From Pseudomonas fluorescens (GTDB taxonomy: Bacteria; Pseudomonadota; Gammaproteobacteria; Pseudomonadales; Pseudomonadaceae), in the NCBI RefSeq assembly GCF_001902145.1, contig NZ_MRST01000027.1:354519-418518 (forward strand): a stretch of 64,000 nt of DNA, read 5' to 3'. Positions 1 through 9,182 of this stretch are shown one piece after another. The position numbers were made by a program, and so were the translations under genes. The notes beneath the pieces were generated by a model. That model did not search any database. It was not told where the DNA came from and worked only from the letters and a program-made list of their open reading frames with translations. Every line of letters begins with the position of its first letter. Position 1 is the stretch's first letter.

Positions 1-757
1 CGCCGCGGTCCAGGTGCAGGGAGAACCAGTCCCAGCCGGTCTGGCTGGCGGCCAGGGGTTGGCTGCTCCACTCGCGGTCGAGCCAGGCTGGCCCGCTGAC
101 CTGGTAGGTGTGGCCGTCGAGGCTGACGCTGCCGCTGGCGGTGAAAAACGGCTGGCTGTAGTAGTACGACGCCTGGCCCTGGTCGGATTTGCGGCTGTAG
201 CCATGGTCGCCTTGCAGCACCAGCGGGCGGCTGGAGGTCAGGTGCAGATCGTAGGCAAATTGCGCGCCACTGGCTTTGAGTTGCATGTCGGCCAAGGGGC
301 TGGCGGCGCCGGGGCGGCTGGCGAAGTTCCAGTCGTCGATCCAGGCATTGAACGGCAGCGCCTGGGCTCCGGCCTGGCCGACGCCCCCCCGGGCCAAACG
401 TTCGGCGGCGTAGTGGCGGCTGGCCGAGGTGACGGCGGCGTGCCCGAGCCACACGGTTGAATCGCGCCAGCCCGGTTCAACAGGGCCAGCCTTCAACGCG
501 TTGCGAAACAGCGTCCATTGCACGCCAAAGACATTGCCCTGGGCATCCTTGAGGTTGGCCGTGACGTACCACCATTCGATACGAAAGCCGTCATGGGGCC
601 CGTGATCCTCGGGGAAGTTGAAGACTTTGCCGGGCACCACCTGGGCAAAGTCCGCCGCATCGCTGCCCAGCCCGGCGAAACTGTCCTCGGGTGCGGGCGC
701 CTGGTCGCACCCGCTCAACAGTAACCAGGCGATGCACGCCAATGCCTTAATCTTCAT
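1..757 (-). CDS. AttH / CrtC-like lipocalin-domain lipoprotein (partial)
   Basis: The protein begins with a short lipoprotein signal peptide ending in LLLSGC, so it is probably an outer-membrane or periplasmic lipoprotein. The mature part contains the RIEWWYVTANL stretch typical of the AttH / carotenoid 1,2-hydratase superfamily, which has a double lipocalin-like fold. The C-terminus lies beyond the window edge; about 252 codons are visible. Its start codon overlaps the end of the upstream permease gene by 11 bases, so the two are co-translated. Members of this family usually accompany an FtsX-type ABC exporter, as here. The ligand is unknown, and a hydratase activity should not be assumed. 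Confidence 0.85.
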   Translation of the reverse strand, partial: MKIKALACIAWLLLSGCDQAPAPEDSFAGLGSDAADFAQVVPGKVFNFPEDHGPHDGFRIEWWYVTANLKDAQGNVFGVQWTLFRNALKAGPVEPGWRDSTVWLGHAAVTSASRHYAAERLARGGVGQAGAQALPFNAWIDDWNFASRPGAASPLADMQLKASGAQFAYDLHLTSSRPLVLQGDHGYSRKSDQGQASYYYSQPFFTASGSVSLDGHTYQVSGPAWLDREWSSQPLAASQTGWDWFSLHLDRG

Positions 758-3209
758 GGGCGAACGTCCTCAACAAATCCGCCGGGCGGCTGCGGTACAA
801 CTGCCATAAGGGCCAGGCCGACGCCAGCAACGTGGCAAGCATCGCCAGCCCCAGCAATTGCGCAAGCTGCCCGGGGAATACCTGCAGCGGCAGGCGCCAG
901 CCGAAGGCCTGCACGTTGATCACCGCATCCAGGCACCACGCCAGCAGCAGCCCCAGCGGCAACGCCAGGATCAACGTGAGTACCGCCAGCAGCCAGGTCT
1001 GGCCGAGGTTGAGCAGCATCAATTGTCGGCGCGTCACGCCCAGCGCCCACAACGGCGCGAGTTGGCCGAGGCGGCTTTGGCTCTGGGTCAGCAGGCTGAT
1101 GAACAACGCCACGCCGGCGACGCCAAGGGTCAGGCTGTTCAACGCGGCGGTGGCAGCGAAGGTGCGTTCGAAGACCTGGCTGGACCAGCCCTTGAGTTGC
1201 TGTTGGTCGACGATGCGGCTGTCTTCCAGGGCGAACTCACGCTGCACTTCACGTATCAGCGGCGGCACGTCGGCTGGCGCCACCCGCAGGTTGAAGCGTG
1301 CCGGTGAGAGCGTCGGCCAATGCGCCAACAGATGCCGGGCATTGACCAGCAGATGGCCCTTGGGGTTGCCGTAATCGGCATAGATGCCGACGATCTTTGG
1401 CGCCCAGGTGCCCTGCGGGGTGGGGATGGAAACCGTATCGCCCAGTTGCACCTTCAGGCGGCGCGCCAGTTGTTCGCTGAGCATCAGGCTGTCGTCTTGC
1501 AGCAAGCGGTCCCAGGGTGCGCTTGTCGCTTCCAGCAGCGGCCAATGCTGGCGATAAGTAGGGTCGTCGACCACGCCGAACACCTCTGCGGGCCAGCCTT
1601 GCAGTTGCACCGACACCTGCCAGGCGGGCAATACGGCCTGCACCAGGGGTTGGCGGGTCAACCATGCTTTCAGTTGCTCGGCCTGCTGCGGATTTTGCGG
1701 GTTGAGGTACAGCTCGGCGGTGAGGCGTTGCTCCAGCCAATGGGTGAAGGTCTGGCGAAAGCCCGAGGTCATGGAGCCGGCGCCGATATTCGCCGCCAGG
1801 GCCAACAGCAACGCCATCAGCGCCAGGCTCAAGGCCGGCAGTTGCTGGCGGCAATCGGCCAGGAACCACTGGCCCAGCACCGAGCGACTACGCCCCAGCA
1901 CCGCTTTCAATAACCCGTTGAGCAGCACCGGTAACGCCAACGCCGCGCCCAACAGCAAGGCCGCCATCAGCACAAACCCGGCGGCCAGGCTATCGCCCAG
2001 CCACAGCGCCAGCACCGCGATCGCCAGGGCCGCGGACGCCACCCACCCCTGGCGCCGCAGCCAGCGCCCATGGGCTTGATGCCAGGCCTGGGCGTTGGCC
2101 AGCGCCAGTAACGGCAAACGCGCTGCGCGCCACAGGCTGCTGGCCCCGGCGAGCAACGCGCCGAGCAGGCTCACACCCAGGCCGGCCAACCACCACCAGG
2201 GGCTCAAGTTCAATTGGCCGGCGACTTCAGCGCCGTACAGGCCGCGCAAACTGGCGGCGACATCCGGCAGCAACAGGCTGGCCAGCAGGTAACCGCTGGC
2301 AATACCGAGCACACCGCTCAACACCGCCAAAGCGCCCAATTCGAGGCCCAGGCTCAGGATCAACATGCGTGCGCTGACCCCACAGGCGCGCAAGGTTCGC
2401 AGCAGGCCACGGCGCTGTTCCAGGGCCAGGCCGATGGCCGCATGCACGATAAACAGCCCCACCACAAAGGATAAAAAACCTACCGCATCCAGGTTCAGGT
2501 GAAAGCTTTCGGTGAGGCGTGACAGGCTGCTGTCCTCGCCCTGCTTGAGTTGCAACGCGGCGGGTGGCGTGGGGTGGCGGGCGGCGAAGGTGTTGTCCAA
2601 CAGTAGGCGCGACAGGCGCCCGGGCATGTTGAGCAGGGGTTGGGCAAAACCGATATCGGTCAGCAGCAGGCCGGGCGCCATATCGGCCTGTACCTGCAAC
2701 GGTGGCAGGCGTTGCCCGGTGGACGTCAGCGGCTGCTCGCCCGCCTGCAACCCCAGCGCCTCTAACGTTTGCGCAGCGACCCAGGTACGCCCCGGCGGCT
2801 CGAAAAACGCCAGCATCTGCGCCTGGCTCAAGCGTTGCCCCGCCACGCTGCCGCTGCCAGGCAACGACACCGGGTCGATGCCCATCAGTTGCAGACGCTG
2901 TTGCTCACGCCCCTGGAGCACTACCCGCCCCTGCACCACCGGGGATACCGGCCAGCCGGCGCGGCGCAGCTCGGCAAACAGTGCCTGGGGGAAACTGGCG
3001 GCGTCCGGAGCAACCAGGCTGGCTTGGGGTTCGCCACCGATCAATTGGCTGGCGCGTGCGTAGCTGTCCCGCGCCTGGCTGTTGAGGGCCTGCACACCGG
3101 TCAGGAGCGCGGTGGCCAGCCACAGGCCGGTGAGCACGCTGAAAAACTGCACCGGATGACGCCGCCAGTGGCTCAGCAACGCGCGCAGCGTCCAGTAGAA
3201 CAGCGCCAT
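747..3209 (-). CDS. FtsX-family ABC transporter permease (fused, AttFG-like)
   Basis: About 820 residues. There is an N-terminal membrane segment (about residues 15-40), a large periplasmic domain, then clusters of hydrophobic helices in the middle and at the C-terminus, which is the layout of two FtsX/MacB permease units fused in one chain. The chosen start (MALFYW) lies one base after the stop of the ATPase gene, which fits translational coupling; longer upstream starts would run into that gene. With the ATPase and the AttH-like lipoprotein it forms a three-gene leftward operon. Such systems move lipids, lipoproteins or peptides out of the inner membrane; the substrate here cannot be read from the sequence. 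Confidence 0.9.
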   Translation of the reverse strand: MALFYWTLRALLSHWRRHPVQFFSVLTGLWLATALLTGVQALNSQARDSYARASQLIGGEPQASLVAPDAASFPQALFAELRRAGWPVSPVVQGRVVLQGREQQRLQLMGIDPVSLPGSGSVAGQRLSQAQMLAFFEPPGRTWVAAQTLEALGLQAGEQPLTSTGQRLPPLQVQADMAPGLLLTDIGFAQPLLNMPGRLSRLLLDNTFAARHPTPPAALQLKQGEDSSLSRLTESFHLNLDAVGFLSFVVGLFIVHAAIGLALEQRRGLLRTLRACGVSARMLILSLGLELGALAVLSGVLGIASGYLLASLLLPDVAASLRGLYGAEVAGQLNLSPWWWLAGLGVSLLGALLAGASSLWRAARLPLLALANAQAWHQAHGRWLRRQGWVASAALAIAVLALWLGDSLAAGFVLMAALLLGAALALPVLLNGLLKAVLGRSRSVLGQWFLADCRQQLPALSLALMALLLALAANIGAGSMTSGFRQTFTHWLEQRLTAELYLNPQNPQQAEQLKAWLTRQPLVQAVLPAWQVSVQLQGWPAEVFGVVDDPTYRQHWPLLEATSAPWDRLLQDDSLMLSEQLARRLKVQLGDTVSIPTPQGTWAPKIVGIYADYGNPKGHLLVNARHLLAHWPTLSPARFNLRVAPADVPPLIREVQREFALEDSRIVDQQQLKGWSSQVFERTFAATAALNSLTLGVAGVALFISLLTQSQSRLGQLAPLWALGVTRRQLMLLNLGQTWLLAVLTLILALPLGLLLAWCLDAVINVQAFGWRLPLQVFPGQLAQLLGLAMLATLLASAWPLWQLYRSRPADLLRTFAHED

Positions 3210-3210
3210 C

Positions 3211-3891
3211 TCAGCGAGCGTCCATCGGTACGACACGCCCACGGTGCAGCACCACTTGCCGGTCAAGCCGTGTGGCCAGGCGCGGGCTGTGGGTGACCAT
3301 CAGCAGGCTGGTGGGGCTGTCCCGCAGCAGGTCCAACAGCAGTTGCAGCACTTCATCGCTGGTGGCTTCGTCGAGGTTGCCGGTGGGTTCATCGGCCAGT
3401 AACAAACCCGGTCGAGAGGCCAGCGCCCGCCCGACGGCAACGCGTTGCTGCTGGCCACCGGAGAGTTGCTCGGGGTAACGCCGGAGCAAGTCGCCCAACC
3501 CCAGGCGCTCCACCAATTGCGCTTGCCAGTGCGGGTCGAAACGCCCCGCCAGCCGCGCCTGGAACGCCAGGTTGTCTTCTACGCGCAAGCTGCCGATGAG
3601 GTTGAACTGCTGGAAGACCAGACCGATTTGCGTGCGGCGCCAATGGGCCAGTTGCCCTTCGTTGAGTTGGTCAAGGCGCTGCTCGCCGATGCGGATGCTG
3701 CCGCCGTCCACTCGGTCCAGCCCGGCCACCAGGTGCAGCAAGGTGCTTTTGCCGCTGCCCGATTCGCCCATCAGCGCCAGGCTGCTGCGCTCACCCAGGT
3801 GCAGGTCGACGCCGGCCAGGACGGTCAGCGGGCCTTGCGGGGTCGCGTAGTTTTTAACAACACCTTGCACCTGCAACATAAGAACGCTCAT
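3211..3891 (-). CDS. ABC transporter ATP-binding protein (LolD/MacB type)
   Basis: A compact ATPase of about 226 residues with Walker A GESGSGKST, signature LSGGQQQR, Walker B LLLADEPTGNLD and an H-loop histidine in VTHS. The TGNLD ending is typical of the LolD/FtsE/MacB class that pairs with FtsX-type permeases, and such a permease follows directly. The start at 3891 (MSVLMLQ) has only a weak ribosome-binding site; an in-frame ATG at 3879 is the alternative. First gene of the operon; the 270 bases upstream separate it from a divergent phosphatase gene. Confidence 0.93.
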   Translation of the reverse strand: MSVLMLQVQGVVKNYATPQGPLTVLAGVDLHLGERSSLALMGESGSGKSTLLHLVAGLDRVDGGSIRIGEQRLDQLNEGQLAHWRRTQIGLVFQQFNLIGSLRVEDNLAFQARLAGRFDPHWQAQLVERLGLGDLLRRYPEQLSGGQQQRVAVGRALASRPGLLLADEPTGNLDEATSDEVLQLLLDLLRDSPTSLLMVTHSPRLATRLDRQVVLHRGRVVPMDAR

Positions 3892-4052
3892 CTGAAGGAC
3901 CAGCAATGAGAATAACGGCTGACGCTCCTGCCCACGCAAATTTTTCACATGGATTTCACCGTCTGCCCATCCACCGAACTTTAAAGTGCCCGCCAACTCG
4001 TGGTAACTCACAACTTATTAGTTAATCCAAGTGACACTCTTAACATGCAAGT

Positions 4053-4070
4053 GTTCAGCGAAAAGACAGC
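4053..4070 (+). promoter_or_regulatory. 18-base motif shared with the arnT upstream region
   Basis: GTTCAGCGAAAAGACAGC lies 92 bases before the phosphatase start. A copy with two mismatches occurs at 4866-4883 in front of arnT. Both are preceded by a TTAACAT or TTTACAT stretch. The repeat suggests a common regulator of the two envelope-modification genes; its identity is unknown. Confidence 0.45.
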
Positions 4071-4162
4071 AGTGCTGTGACAGTCTCCTGCCTCACCAAG
4101 GGCAACTGCCCAGTCGTGCAGCCTTTTTATAAACACAATAAACAGTGCCGAGGATAAACCGC

Positions 4163-4834
4163 ATGGCAGACATGATCCTGGCCAACCCCCAACCCAAAAG
4201 GTCAAGGTTAAAACGCCTGCGAAAATACCGCCTGCACCTGCTTGGCATCAGCGTTACCGCCTTGTTGTTGGCGGGCTTTTTATTCTGGCCCAGCTCGCCC
4301 CTGGACCTGGGCGTGGGCAATCGCCTGGTGACCTCCGGGGTGCTCGCCAGTTGGCGCCAGGGTGAGCTGGTGGTGCTGGTGCGCCATGAAGAGCGCTGCG
4401 ACCGCTCGACCAACCCCTGCTTCGGCCCTGCCGATGGCCTGACCATCAACGGCACTGAACGCGCCGTCGAACTGGGCAAAGCCTTTGATTCATTGGGCAT
4501 GGCTCTGACCGACGTGCTCAGCAGCCCCACCACGCGAACCGCCCAGACCTCACTGTTCATGTTCGGCAAGACCGAGCTGTCCCCCGGCCCGCTGGCCATT
4601 TGCGGCGACGCCATGGGCGATGAAATCCTCGGCCACAAACAGCCGGGGCGCAACTTGATGCTGATCACCCACAGCGCCTGCATGAGCGACTTCCAGACCA
4701 GCCTGGGCTTCCCTCACGCAGCCGCTGCAGAGTACGGCAGCGCACTGTTCGTCAAGGTGCTGCCCAATGGCACCTTCAAGGCCATGGGCACAATGAACAG
4801 CGAAGAGTGGAGCGCCGCACTCAAACAACTTTAA
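4163..4834 (+). CDS. membrane-anchored histidine phosphatase family protein
   Basis: About 223 residues: a basic N-terminus, one membrane segment (about residues 25-42), then a histidine phosphatase fold. The catalytic motif is seen as VLVRHEERC, with RHE replacing the usual RHG, and a second histidine in LITHSAC. The ATG at 4163 follows GAGGA with eight bases between; an earlier in-frame GTG at 4145 has no such site. The adjacency to arnT recalls Ais/PmrG, a lipopolysaccharide core heptose phosphatase next to the E. coli arn operon, so dephosphorylation of an envelope glycolipid is a reasonable inference. Direct evidence of substrate is lacking. Confidence 0.8.
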   Translation: MADMILANPQPKRSRLKRLRKYRLHLLGISVTALLLAGFLFWPSSPLDLGVGNRLVTSGVLASWRQGELVVLVRHEERCDRSTNPCFGPADGLTINGTERAVELGKAFDSLGMALTDVLSSPTTRTAQTSLFMFGKTELSPGPLAICGDAMGDEILGHKQPGRNLMLITHSACMSDFQTSLGFPHAAAAEYGSALFVKVLPNGTFKAMGTMNSEEWSAALKQL

Positions 4835-4865
4835 TTACACTTGTTTACATATTGAGCCGTGAGAC

Positions 4866-4883
4866 GTTCAGCAAAACGACAGC
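4866..4883 (+). promoter_or_regulatory. second copy of the 18-base upstream motif
   Basis: GTTCAGCAAAACGACAGC, 16 of 18 identical to the copy at 4053-4070, lies about 130 bases before arnT. The same orientation relative to the gene suggests a regulatory site rather than a chance match. Confidence 0.45.
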
Positions 4884-5015
4884 CCCACTCTGGCATGTTT
4901 AGCCGCGCCTGTTAGTTATGCTCCCCTACAACAACTTAGTGACCCTTACGATGCTTCGCCCTATTAACTTAATACCGCCACTGCCCGTACTTGAACGTTA
5001 TGGAGCGATGTGCGC

Positions 5016-6671
5016 ATGACCCGCATAAATCCTTTGTCCTGGCTATTGCTGGGCATTGCCGTGTTCTTTCTGTTGCCCCTGGGCTTTCACGGTTTATGGA
5101 CGCCGGACGAAACCCGCTACGCCCAGGTCAGCCAGGAAATGCTGATGAGCGGTAACTGGGTGGCGCCGCACTTCATGGGCGTGCGTTATTTCGAGAAGCC
5201 CGCCGCCGGCTATTGGCTGATCGCCCTCGGCCAGGCGGTGTTCGGTGAAAACCTGTTCGGTGTGCGCATCGCCTCGGTCCTGAGCACAGGCCTGAGCGTG
5301 GTGCTGGCCTACCTGCTCGCCCGTCGTTTGTGGAGCGACCCACGCAAGAGCTTTGCCTGCGCCCTGCTCTACATGAGCTTCGGCCTGGTGGCCGGGCAAG
5401 CCGGGTATGCCAACCTCGACCCGCAATTCACCCTGTGGGTGAACCTGAGCCTGGTGGCGTTGTGGTTTGCCCTGGACTGCCGCACGTCATGGGAACGCCT
5501 GGGTGCCTGGGCAGTGTTGGGCGTGGCCTGCGCCATGGGGTTCATGACCAAGGGGTTCCTGGCCTGGCTGTTGCCGGTCTTGATCGCCGTGCCCTACCTG
5601 GTCTGGCAGCGTCGCGTCGGTGAGTTGATGCGCTACGGGCCGCTGGCGGTGCTGGTTGCCGTGCTGGTGTGCCTGCCATGGGCCCTGGCGATCCACCTGC
5701 GGGAACCGGATTACTGGCCTTTCTTTTTCTGGCATGAGCACATCCGCCGCTTTGCCGCCGACAACGCACAACATGCGCGGCCGCTGTGGTTCTTCCTGCC
5801 AATCATGGTGGTGGCGTGCCTGCCATGGGCTGCCTTGTTACCTGGCACCCTGCTCAAGACCTGGCAGGAAAAGCGCCAACCGGCGATTGCCTTTCTCGCC
5901 CTGTGGCTGCTGCTACCCCTGGGCTTTTTCAGCCTGAGCAAAGGCAAATTGCCGACCTACATCATGCCGTGCCTGTTGCCCCTGGCCTTGTTGATGGGCC
6001 ACGGTTTGATCGACCTGATCAAGCAAGGCAAGGCGCGCACGCTAGTCGTCAACGGCGCGCTCAATTTCGTACTTGGCATGACGGCCATGGTGGCGCTGAT
6101 CTACCTGCAAATCACCCGCCCGCTGTACGGCAATAGCCATGCGCAGATGTTCAACCTGTCGCTGACGTTTATCGTGCTGCTGGGCTGGATCCTCGCCAAC
6201 CTGCTGCAAGCGGTGCGCCCGCTGACGTTGTGGGCGATGCCCGCCCTGGGCATTGGCTTGCTGGTGGCACTGCTGCCGGCGGGCATGCCGGCCCTGATCG
6301 AAGATAACGAGATGCCCGACCAGTTCGTGCTGGAACATCTGGACGAACTGCAACCTACCCGTGCTTTGCTGAGCAATGACCTGGGCCTGGCATCGGCCTT
6401 GACCTGGCGCCTGCGCCGGCCCGACGTGGCGTTTTATAACACCCAGGGCGAGCTGCGCTACGGCTTGAACTACGAAGACGCGGCACAGCGCAAGATCACG
6501 CCGGACAGCGTCCAGGCCTGGCTGGCCGAGGCCCGCCAACACGGGTCGGTCGGCGTGCTGATGCAGGTCAAGAGCACCAGCGAACACCGCGAAGAAGGGC
6601 AACTGCCTCCCGGCGGCAAACGCTATCGCAAGGGCAATCTGGTGCTGACAATTTACCCCCGACAACCTTGA
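5016..6671 (+). CDS. arnT: 4-amino-4-deoxy-L-arabinose lipid A transferase
   Basis: About 551 residues, the usual ArnT length, with many hydrophobic helices and the first periplasmic-loop motif WTPDETRYAQVSQEM that carries the conserved acidic pair of GT83 enzymes. ArnT moves L-Ara4N from undecaprenyl phosphate onto lipid A phosphates in the periplasm, lowering negative charge and giving resistance to cationic peptides. The ATG at 5016 follows GGAG at 5002-5005; a GTG two codons earlier is possible. The arnBCADEF genes are not in the window, so the donor must be made elsewhere. A related gene follows after 28 bases. Confidence 0.88.
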   Translation: MTRINPLSWLLLGIAVFFLLPLGFHGLWTPDETRYAQVSQEMLMSGNWVAPHFMGVRYFEKPAAGYWLIALGQAVFGENLFGVRIASVLSTGLSVVLAYLLARRLWSDPRKSFACALLYMSFGLVAGQAGYANLDPQFTLWVNLSLVALWFALDCRTSWERLGAWAVLGVACAMGFMTKGFLAWLLPVLIAVPYLVWQRRVGELMRYGPLAVLVAVLVCLPWALAIHLREPDYWPFFFWHEHIRRFAADNAQHARPLWFFLPIMVVACLPWAALLPGTLLKTWQEKRQPAIAFLALWLLLPLGFFSLSKGKLPTYIMPCLLPLALLMGHGLIDLIKQGKARTLVVNGALNFVLGMTAMVALIYLQITRPLYGNSHAQMFNLSLTFIVLLGWILANLLQAVRPLTLWAMPALGIGLLVALLPAGMPALIEDNEMPDQFVLEHLDELQPTRALLSNDLGLASALTWRLRRPDVAFYNTQGELRYGLNYEDAAQRKITPDSVQAWLAEARQHGSVGVLMQVKSTSEHREEGQLPPGGKRYRKGNLVLTIYPRQP

Positions 6672-6699
6672 ATGCAGCGCCTGCCACAGGGACCATCCC

Positions 6700-8217
6700 A
6701 TGAGCTTCTGGAAAACCGAACGCGGCGCCCTGGTGTTACTGCTGGGCACCTCGGCCTTGCTGCTCTTGCTGGGCCTGGGCAGCCGCGACCTGTGGGGGCC
6801 GGAAACGCGCTGGGCGAATATCGCCTTGCAGATGCTGCAAAGCGGTGACTATTTCGACCCGTATCTCAAAGGCACGCCGTATTACGACAAACCCCTGCCC
6901 TCCTACTGGCTGATCACCGGGTTTGCCCACCTGCTGGGCGGCCTTGGCCCGTGGTCGCTGCGCCTGTCCTCGGTGATAGCCGCGTGGTTGAGCATCTGGC
7001 TGGTGTACCTGATCGGTGAACGCCTGTTTCGCAAAGGCACCGGGCTGATCGCCGGGTGGATGCTCGCCACCACCTTCTACTTCCTGTTCTGGGCCCGCGT
7101 GGCCACCGCCGATGTCCTCACCGTGTGCGGCGTGCTGGCGGCGGTGTGGTGGTATTGGCGCGGGCCGGATGACATGCGGTTGGGGCGCTACACGGTGTTT
7201 TTCCTGTTGCTGGCCGCCACCTCGCTGTTCAAGGGGTTGATCGGTGTGGTGCTGCCGGGCCTGGTGCTGTTGCCACACTTGCTCAGCGAACACCGCTACA
7301 AGCGCCACCTCAACCTGCGTCTGGTGCTGGCCCTGCTCATCGCAGGCATCGTGTACGCGATTCCCTTTGTGCTGCCACACCGCTACGGCGCCCCCACTTA
7401 CGGCGAGAGCGGCCTGGCATTGGTGTTCCGGGAAAACGTGGTGCGCTTCTTCGACCCGTTCGACCATATGGGGCCGATCTATACCTACCTGATCTACCTG
7501 CCGGTCTACACCCTGCCCTGGACACCGTGCTGGATACTTGGCCTGTGGCTGGCCGTGCGCAACTGGCGCAGGGCGCCGCCCAACGTACGCTGGCTGGTGT
7601 GGGGCCTGGGCCTGTTGTTTGTATTCTTCACCGCCAGCGGCAGCCGCCGCAGCTACTACGTGTTGCCGCTGGTGCCCTTTGCCCAACTGCTCGCCGCCTG
7701 GTGGCTGGGTGAACGCCTGCGCAAAAAATCTTCGAGCTGGCCGCGCTGGCAAACAGGCTTTGGCCTCAGCGCAGGCCTGCTCTTGCTGGTGCTGGGCGTG
7801 ATCTACCCCTGGACCAACGGCAACGGCGGCGTCACCCGCTTCGCCGCCGACCTGCAAGCCCAGGCAGAAAAAAGCGCGCCCTGGAACCAATGGCAACTGG
7901 TGCTGGTAGAGGTCGACAACAAACTGCCCATGTCCCTGCAAAACCACGGCAAACCTTTCTACTACGTCAGCGAAAGCCAGGACTTCCCGCGCCAGGGCAA
8001 CAGCGCCGCGTTCATGGCCTGGCTGGAAAAAACCAGCGGCCAGGGGTTTGATCCGCAACGCACGATTATCGTCACGCAGTATTCCAAGGACGAGCCGACA
8101 CCGTTGGCGTTTCTGGGGGTGGATCATCAGGTGGTGACAAGCCAGCCGGATAATGGGGAGCGGTTGTTCAAGAAGCGTGAGGGAGGGAGTGTGGCGTTTG
8201 TTCCGGGGATACGCTGA
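6700..8217 (+). CDS. ArnT-like glycosyltransferase (GT39/GT83 family)
   Basis: 505 residues with 11-12 predicted membrane helices and an N-terminal loop like that of ArnT. The key loop reads LWGPETRWANIALQM where ArnT has TPDETRYA, so the Asp of the acidic pair is missing and one residue is lost. It is therefore a diverged paralogue that may use another polyprenyl-phosphate sugar donor or another acceptor. It starts 28 bases after arnT and is probably in the same transcript. Family assignment is firm; substrate is unknown. Confidence 0.8.
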   Translation: MSFWKTERGALVLLLGTSALLLLLGLGSRDLWGPETRWANIALQMLQSGDYFDPYLKGTPYYDKPLPSYWLITGFAHLLGGLGPWSLRLSSVIAAWLSIWLVYLIGERLFRKGTGLIAGWMLATTFYFLFWARVATADVLTVCGVLAAVWWYWRGPDDMRLGRYTVFFLLLAATSLFKGLIGVVLPGLVLLPHLLSEHRYKRHLNLRLVLALLIAGIVYAIPFVLPHRYGAPTYGESGLALVFRENVVRFFDPFDHMGPIYTYLIYLPVYTLPWTPCWILGLWLAVRNWRRAPPNVRWLVWGLGLLFVFFTASGSRRSYYVLPLVPFAQLLAAWWLGERLRKKSSSWPRWQTGFGLSAGLLLLVLGVIYPWTNGNGGVTRFAADLQAQAEKSAPWNQWQLVLVEVDNKLPMSLQNHGKPFYYVSESQDFPRQGNSAAFMAWLEKTSGQGFDPQRTIIVTQYSKDEPTPLAFLGVDHQVVTSQPDNGERLFKKREGGSVAFVPGIR

Positions 8218-8273
8218 GGCGAAGCAGCAACTCGGCTTGCGTAGGCTGGCGAGCAAGGACAATGGGGCGGCAG

Positions 8274-9182
8274 TTAAACTTCATGCACAAATTCATCAGC
8301 CTGTGCCTTGAGCCATTCAAACAACCGAGCGATATTCGGCTCCGTCTGACGTCCACTTCGGCAAATCATGTAATAGGCGGCGGGCGACATCATCACCGGA
8401 GCTTTCAATGCAACCAAGTCGCCCGCCTTCAAAGCGTCGTCTACCAGAGCGGTCCTGCCCAAGGCAATGCCCCCGCCCTTCACCGCCAGGCTTATCGCCA
8501 AACTGGAATCGGGAAAGCGTGGGCCATGGTGATACGGCGGTGCTGCCAGCCCTTGGAACGCAAACCAGCTCTCCCACCCCGGACACACCTGATCATCCAC
8601 ACGATGGATCAACGGGTATCGGGCGATATCTGCCCAGTCAATATCGCCGTGTAACTGCTGAAAAGCTGGCGAGCACACAGGAAATACCGCATCGCGCATC
8701 AGCAGCTCGACATGGTGGTCGGGGTAGTCGCCGTACCCCATCACCACCGCGACGTCGTATTGATGGGCACCTAAGCTGGCGTTGCTCATATCCGCGCTGG
8801 TCAACACCAGATCCAGATTGAACGAGGCTTGTGCGTGAGAGCCATGCATCCGGGGAATCAGCCAGGTTGAACACAGCGAGGACGTGCAAGAGAGGTACAG
8901 CGGCTGAGATTTACCAGGGTTGAGCGAATGCAGCACAGCCTCCAGCTCTTTGAAAAAACCTTCAGCAACCGGCAACAGCGCCTGCGCCGCCGCCGTGAGT
9001 TTGACACCGCGTGAATGGCGCTCGAACAACTGCACCCCCCACCACTCCTCCAGGCCTGCAATTTGATGACTGATAGCGCTGGCGGTGAGGTTCAACTCGG
9101 AGGCGGCGCGCGCAAAGCTGCCGGTTTGCGCGGCACTGACAAAGGCTTGAAGCATAGGGGTGGGGGGCGGACGTTGGGCCAT
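8274..9182 (-). CDS. LysR-family transcriptional regulator (GcvA-like)
   Basis: 302 residues with an N-terminal winged helix-turn-helix (AFVSAAQTGSFARAASELNLTASAISHQI, about residues 12-40) and a C-terminal effector-binding domain. The helix resembles GcvA/AmpR-type regulators. The start codon overlaps the last base of the EamA transporter gene, so the pair is translated as one unit from the transporter promoter. That arrangement suggests the regulator controls the transporter or a small regulon around it. Confidence 0.9.
   Translation of the reverse strand: MAQRPPPTPMLQAFVSAAQTGSFARAASELNLTASAISHQIAGLEEWWGVQLFERHSRGVKLTAAAQALLPVAEGFFKELEAVLHSLNPGKSQPLYLSCTSSLCSTWLIPRMHGSHAQASFNLDLVLTSADMSNASLGAHQYDVAVVMGYGDYPDHHVELLMRDAVFPVCSPAFQQLHGDIDWADIARYPLIHRVDDQVCPGWESWFAFQGLAAPPYHHGPRFPDSSLAISLAVKGGGIALGRTALVDDALKAGDLVALKAPVMMSPAAYYMICRSGRQTEPNIARLFEWLKAQADEFVHEV

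Noticed and set aside
4010..4050. PmrA-box-like TTAAT/TTAAC repeats before the phosphatase and arnT
   Set aside because: The spacing and half-sites do not match the CTTAAG-type direct repeat, and AT-rich promoters give such matches by chance.
6736..8262. A 508-codon open frame antisense to the ArnT paralogue
   Set aside because: The sense strand encodes a clear membrane glycosyltransferase; the antisense has Gln/His-rich composition and no ribosome-binding site.
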